Origin: Burkholderia sp. HI2500
GTDB taxonomy: Bacteria > Pseudomonadota > Gammaproteobacteria > Burkholderiales > Burkholderiaceae
NCBI RefSeq assembly: GCF_002223055.1
Contig: NZ_NKFL01000006.1
Location: 744,001-808,000 of the forward strand
DNA: 64,000 bases
Reading direction: 5' to 3'
Made by a program: the position numbers and the translations under genes. The notes beneath the pieces are model-generated. The model had not been told where the DNA came from and did no database searches. It saw only the letters and a list, made by a program, of their open reading frames with translations. Of this stretch, positions 60,966 through 64,000 are shown one piece after another. Within the stretch, counting starts at the first letter, position 1. Every line of letters begins with the position of its first letter.

Positions 60966-61409
60966 TCATTGCTCGCCGATGCGGCGGATCAGCGGGATCG
61001 CGGCGGCGAGCGTGGCGATGTCTTCGGGATCGAGTTGCGCGATCGCGGCGCCGAGCCACTTGTGCTTCGCGGCGTTGCGCTTGAGCCGCGCGTCGAGGCC
61101 GGCCGCGGTCAGCCGGAACAGGATCTGGCGGCCGTCGGTCGGATGCGGTTCGCGTTCGACGAGACCATCTTCCTCGAGGCTGGCAAGCGTCGCCTTCATC
61201 GACTGCGGCTTCATCGCTTCGGCGCGCGCGAGGTCGGCGGTCGTCATCGGCCCGTGCCGTTCGAGTCGCGCGAGCGCGCTCGTTTGGGACATGCCGAGCC
61301 CGCCGGATTCGATCTCGGAGCGGAGCCGGCGGATCAACTGGCCGACCGCGAGGGTCAGATCGGCGGCGACGATATCGGCGGAAACGCCGGATTTGCGTGG
61401 CGGGTTCAT
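60966..61409 (-). CDS. MarR-family regulator of the hydrolase-MFS operon
   Basis: 147 residues from ATG 61409 (MNPPRK); ATG 61421 would add four residues. The winged helix reads GMSQTSALARLERHGPMTTA, MKPQSMKATLASLEEDGLV, and the beta-wing REPHPTDGRQILFRLTAAG. MarR proteins repress efflux and catabolic genes until a phenolic ligand binds. The hydrolase gene follows 66 bases downstream. A perfect 30-bp palindrome is just upstream of the start. Confidence 0.92.
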   Translation of the reverse strand: MNPPRKSGVSADIVAADLTLAVGQLIRRLRSEIESGGLGMSQTSALARLERHGPMTTADLARAEAMKPQSMKATLASLEEDGLVEREPHPTDGRQILFRLTAAGLDARLKRNAAKHKWLGAAIAQLDPEDIATLAAAIPLIRRIGEQ

Positions 61410-61427
61410 GCGGCGGATCATAGGACA

Positions 61428-61457
61428 CGACAGTTAAACTTGCAAGTTTAACTGTCG
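61428..61457. promoter_or_regulatory. MarR operator, perfect 30-bp palindrome
   Basis: CGACAGTTAAACTTG (61428-61442) is followed with no spacer by its exact reverse complement (61443-61457). It ends seven bases from the upstream ATG of the MarR gene, so a bound dimer would block transcription of the whole operon. In GC-rich DNA a perfect 15+15 AT-rich palindrome is not expected by chance. Confidence 0.85.
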
Positions 61458-61494
61458 AATTGATCGCCGGATCGCGGTGCAGCCGGGCGGGTGG

Positions 61495-61728
61495 TTACGC
61501 GCCGGGGAGCGGGACCGGTACGACTTCGCTGTATCGCGGGGTCGCGCTTTCGTGCAGCAGGTCGCCGAGGTATTGCGCCAGTTCGTCGGCGGCAAGCTCG
61601 GACGGAATGTGCAGGTTTGCCGGGCGCCGCTTGCCCTCGGCGCCGAGAGCGAACACGATCCAGCGGTCGTTCTTGCGGACGACGGCGAGTAGCCGGCCAA
61701 ATGCGTTGAAGCGGTATTCGTCCTGCAT
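61495..61728 (-). CDS. Small conserved protein, DUF7661-like
   Basis: 77 residues from ATG 61728. MQDEYRFNAFGRLLAVVRKN, then ALGAEGKRRPANLHIPSELA and LAQYLGDLLHESATP, form a compact pattern (F-G-R, GKRRPA, Y/E near the end) that I associate with DUF7661. No signal or TM segment. Function unknown. Starts 44 bases after the PbpG-type gene's stop, on the same strand, so it may share that transcript. Confidence 0.7.
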   Translation of the reverse strand: MQDEYRFNAFGRLLAVVRKNDRWIVFALGAEGKRRPANLHIPSELAADELAQYLGDLLHESATPRYSEVVPVPLPGA

Positions 61729-61772
61729 GGCGTCGCTCCGTGACGGTGAACGCGCCGGCCGCCCGTGCGCGC

Positions 61773-62870
61773 TTACTGGATCGAGCAGGACAGCCAGCGG
61801 TGGATCTTGATGGCATCGCTCGAGACGCCCGCGCGCGTTGGCGCACCGAGCAGCACGACCGTTTCGCGGCGGCCCTTCACCCGCATGCGCATCACGACGC
61901 CGTGGCCCGACTCGTTGATGAAGCCGGTCTTCTGCAGCCGGATCGGCAGGCGGCGGTAGCGGACGAGCGGGTCGGAATTCACATACAGCAGCTCGCCGTC
62001 GCCCGGGCGCACGGTGGTCGACGTATCCGTCGAGAAATAGCGGATCAGCGGATCCTGCGCGGCCGCGCCGACGAGCTTCGCGAGATCCTCCGCCGTCGAC
62101 ACGTTGTGCGGCGACAGGCCGGTGGGCTCACGGAAGTGCGTATGATGCATGCCGAGCCGACGCGCTTCGCGGTTCATTGCCTTGACGAACGCGGCGCGTC
62201 CGCCCGGATAGTCGCGGCTCAGCGCGGCGGCCGCGCGGTTTTCCGACGACATCAGCGCGATATGGAACATCTCGCGGCGCGACAGTTCCGAGCCGACCTG
62301 CAGGCGCGACCCGGTGAACTTGATCGTGTCGCGGTCGTGCGCGGTGACGCGCAGCACGCCGTTCAGCGGACGGTCGGCGTCGCGCGCGACGACGGCCGTC
62401 ATCAGCTTCGAGATCGACGCGATCGGCCGCACGGTGCGTGCGTTGCGGGCCAGCAGCGGCGTGCCAGAGTCGACGTCTAGCACGTAGGCGGCGCGTGAAT
62501 GGAGCGAGTTGACTGCGCGTGGGGTATAGCCGCAGCTCGCCATCAGGCGCGGCTTGGCGGCCGGGCGTGGGCGCACCGCATTCGAACGTTTCGCGCGGCG
62601 CTGCTGCGGGGCCGGTGCCGCCTGGCGCTTGACTGCCTGGTGCTTCACGCGCGGGCGGCGGTGCTTGACGGCCTTCTGCTTACGCTGCGCGGGCTTTTTC
62701 CTGACGGCTTTCTTGACGACCTTTTTCGCATGCGGCTGCACATGCGCGACGCGCTGCGGCGTGTGACGTTGTGCGGACGACGCGTTCGTCGAGAAGGCGA
62801 ACATCAGCATCGACAGGGCGACGAGCAGGGTGGTCCGGGCGAGAGGCAGGCGCGCGATGAGGCCGGTCAA
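61773..62870 (-). CDS. pbpG: Periplasmic D-Ala-D-Ala endopeptidase, PbpG/PBP7-like, with cationic extension
   Basis: 365 residues from ATG 62870. A signal peptide (~1-33) is followed by a segment at ~45-108 that is very rich in Lys, Arg and His (AKKVVKKAVRKKPAQRKQKA and following), then the S11 peptidase domain: SISK (Ser152-x-x-Lys155), SEN (209-211) and KTG (LQKTGFINES). It cuts DD-cross-links in peptidoglycan. The catalytic set is intact. The basic stretch is absent from E. coli PbpG and probably binds anionic wall or LPS polymers. Confidence 0.9.
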   Translation of the reverse strand: MTGLIARLPLARTTLLVALSMLMFAFSTNASSAQRHTPQRVAHVQPHAKKVVKKAVRKKPAQRKQKAVKHRRPRVKHQAVKRQAAPAPQQRRAKRSNAVRPRPAAKPRLMASCGYTPRAVNSLHSRAAYVLDVDSGTPLLARNARTVRPIASISKLMTAVVARDADRPLNGVLRVTAHDRDTIKFTGSRLQVGSELSRREMFHIALMSSENRAAAALSRDYPGGRAAFVKAMNREARRLGMHHTHFREPTGLSPHNVSTAEDLAKLVGAAAQDPLIRYFSTDTSTTVRPGDGELLYVNSDPLVRYRRLPIRLQKTGFINESGHGVVMRMRVKGRRETVVLLGAPTRAGVSSDAIKIHRWLSCSIQ

Positions 62871-63463
62871 GCGAAAGTCTCCTTGTCACGCGTGGCGAGG
62901 CGGCGTGAAATGCGTGGGCGGTCAGCGGGATGCGGAAAATTATACGGTCGATCGCTGGGCGATGACGATTGAAGGCGGGAAAAGATGCGCGATTCGGTGA
63001 AATTGGGCGACGCTGATCGGTGATTCGAGGAGGGCGCAGTGGCCTGCGCGCTGGCGGTCGCGCGATATATGACGCGATACGTGGCGCGATCGTGGGTCGA
63101 TAGCGCCGATGCTCAACGCGGCCAGTTGCGCCGCGACACCACCGCGAAGCTGATCGCGATCGAGCCGGTTACGGGGCGCGGCGGTGCGTCGTTCGTCGCG
63201 CTCATCGCGTCCACCGCATCGCCGAAACGAAAGCGGCGGCCGCGGCCGTCAGCGCGTTCGGCACGACGTTTCGGCGCGCGCGGATCAGCCGTTGCGGCGC
63301 GCTCATCGAGGGCGGCCCGTGCGCACGACGTGTCGTCGGGCGGACATTCACAGACGAGATCTACAGACATGACGGTCGATTCCTGAAAGGGCATGTCCGT
63401 ATTGAACGCCATCGCATTCGATCGGTAAAATGAATGTTTCGATCGTTACGATTCCTTTTAAGA
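62871..63463. other. Gene-free region before the last LysR gene
   Basis: 593 bases between divergent genes. A minus-strand open frame at 63113-63370 begins with a plausible AGGA site but soon becomes Arg/Ala-rich, so I do not call it. No operator dyad, terminator or repeat was found. It must hold the promoters of the pbpG-type gene and of the LysR gene, and possibly the end of a lost gene. Confidence 0.4.
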
Positions 63464-64000
63464 ATGGAATTGAAACTGCTGCGAACCTTCCTGACGGTCA
63501 CTGAGCTGAGCCATTTCAGCCGCGCGGCCGATGCGCTGCACATGAGCCAGCCGGCACTGAGCAAGCAGATCGGCGCGCTCGAGGCGAGCCTCGGCGGCAA
63601 GCTGTTCGAGCGCGGCCGGCACGGCGCGGAACTCACCGCGTTCGGCGAGCGCTTCCTGCCCGATGCGCAGGCGCTGGTGCGCGATGCGGACGAGATTCTC
63701 GTGCGCGCGCGTGAGCTGTCGAGCGGGCAGCGCGGTCATTTGCGGCTGGGCATCTGCCTGTCGGTGCTGACGCTCGTCCCGAAGCTCGTCGCGGAATTTC
63801 GCAGCCGGAATCCCGGCATTGCCGTGACGTTGAGCGACCTGTCGTCCGCGGAGCAGACGCGCCGGTTGCGCGCGGGCAAGCTCGATGCGGGATTCCTGCG
63901 CCTGCCGTCGGACGAAGGTTTGTCGTCGTTCAAGGTGATCGACGAGGCGCTGGCGCTGGCGGTACCGCCGCATCTCGGCCTGAAGCGCGTGCCGGCCGAT
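63464..64000 (+). CDS. LysR-family regulator, cut by window end
   Basis: 179 residues visible from ATG 63464 (MELKLLRTFLTVTELSHFSR), open to the last base. HTH: SHFSRAADALHMSQPALSKQ, LEASLGGKLFERGRHGAELT; effector domain from ~88 (GHLRLGICLSVLTLVPKLV) with LDAGFLRLPSDEGL. It resembles BenM/CatR-type LysR proteins. The target gene is probably beyond the window, because nothing convincing is divergent to it here. Confidence 0.9.
   Translation, partial: MELKLLRTFLTVTELSHFSRAADALHMSQPALSKQIGALEASLGGKLFERGRHGAELTAFGERFLPDAQALVRDADEILVRARELSSGQRGHLRLGICLSVLTLVPKLVAEFRSRNPGIAVTLSDLSSAEQTRRLRAGKLDAGFLRLPSDEGLSSFKVIDEALALAVPPHLGLKRVPAD

Noticed and set aside
63113..63412. Minus-strand open frame divergent to the last LysR gene
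   Set aside because: Starts plausibly but quickly becomes Arg/Ala-rich with no motif; not supported as a gene.

Overview
The window is a high-GC (about 67-68% by eye), gene-dense bacterial segment. The mix of families points to a Burkholderia, probably of the Burkholderia cepacia complex: an OmpC-type porin whose mature end begins QNSVTLYG, many LysR regulators each beside one catabolic or transport gene, OpgC, a MocR regulator paired with a YdeP-like oxidoreductase, and a PbpG-type endopeptidase. The single-gene/regulator mosaic, with no rRNA, tRNA or ribosomal genes, fits a secondary chromosome better than the primary one; that is inference. I saw no phage, insertion sequence, tRNA or CRISPR array.

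Layout. 1-6.4 kb: a NERD/UvrD-like helicase cut by the window edge, an HTH regulator, an FAD oxidoreductase, a two-TM potassium channel with an RCK domain, and a lipoprotein carrying TPR-like and retropepsin-like domains. 6.6-16.9 kb: SDR, LysR with a divergent FAD monooxygenase, an esterase, OpgC, a porin, LysR with a divergent aldo/keto reductase, and a TauE/SafE exporter. 17-21.3 kb: a 724-residue lipoprotein of unknown function behind a perfect LacI-type operator, a SnoaL-like protein with its LysR, and a 36-residue membrane protein. 21.5-24.5 kb: an NlpD-like LytM protein, a class A beta-lactamase homologue that has lost its catalytic serine and lysine, and a GcvA/AmpR-type LysR. 24.5-32.6 kb: a small pilin-like protein, a GlsB-like membrane protein, and a complete D-Ala-D-Ala dipeptide utilisation operon (rpiR-type regulator, ddpXABCDF).

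32.6-41.5 kb: a hipBA toxin-antitoxin locus with a 3 x 26-bp operator array, a Tat-exported oxalate decarboxylase followed by an Nramp (Mn) transporter, a frameshifted glycosyltransferase with a small methyltransferase, an orphan DdpA paralogue and a small lipoprotein. 41.6-47.3 kb: a small periplasmic protein, an EmrB-type MFS pump, a LysR and a divergent FUSC transporter. 47.3-50.3 kb: an AT-rich island with a decayed gene and two tandem paralogous genes of an unrecognised family; this is the best candidate for undescribed biology. 50.4-58.8 kb: bestrophin, YdeP-like molybdoenzyme with divergent MocR regulator, MscS-type channel, SulP transporter. 58.9-64 kb: a MarR - isochorismatase-like - MFS operon behind a perfect 30-bp palindrome, a small conserved protein, a PbpG-type endopeptidase with a strongly cationic N-terminal region, and the start of another LysR gene.

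Several neighbours make functional sense together. DdpX outside or inside the cell supplies or uses D-Ala while DdpABCDF imports the dipeptide. The Mn-dependent decarboxylase sits next to a Mn importer. The NlpD-like and beta-lactamase-like lipoproteins and the LysR gene next to them could form a cell-wall sensing unit. All function calls rest on reading the translated sequence; no database search was possible.
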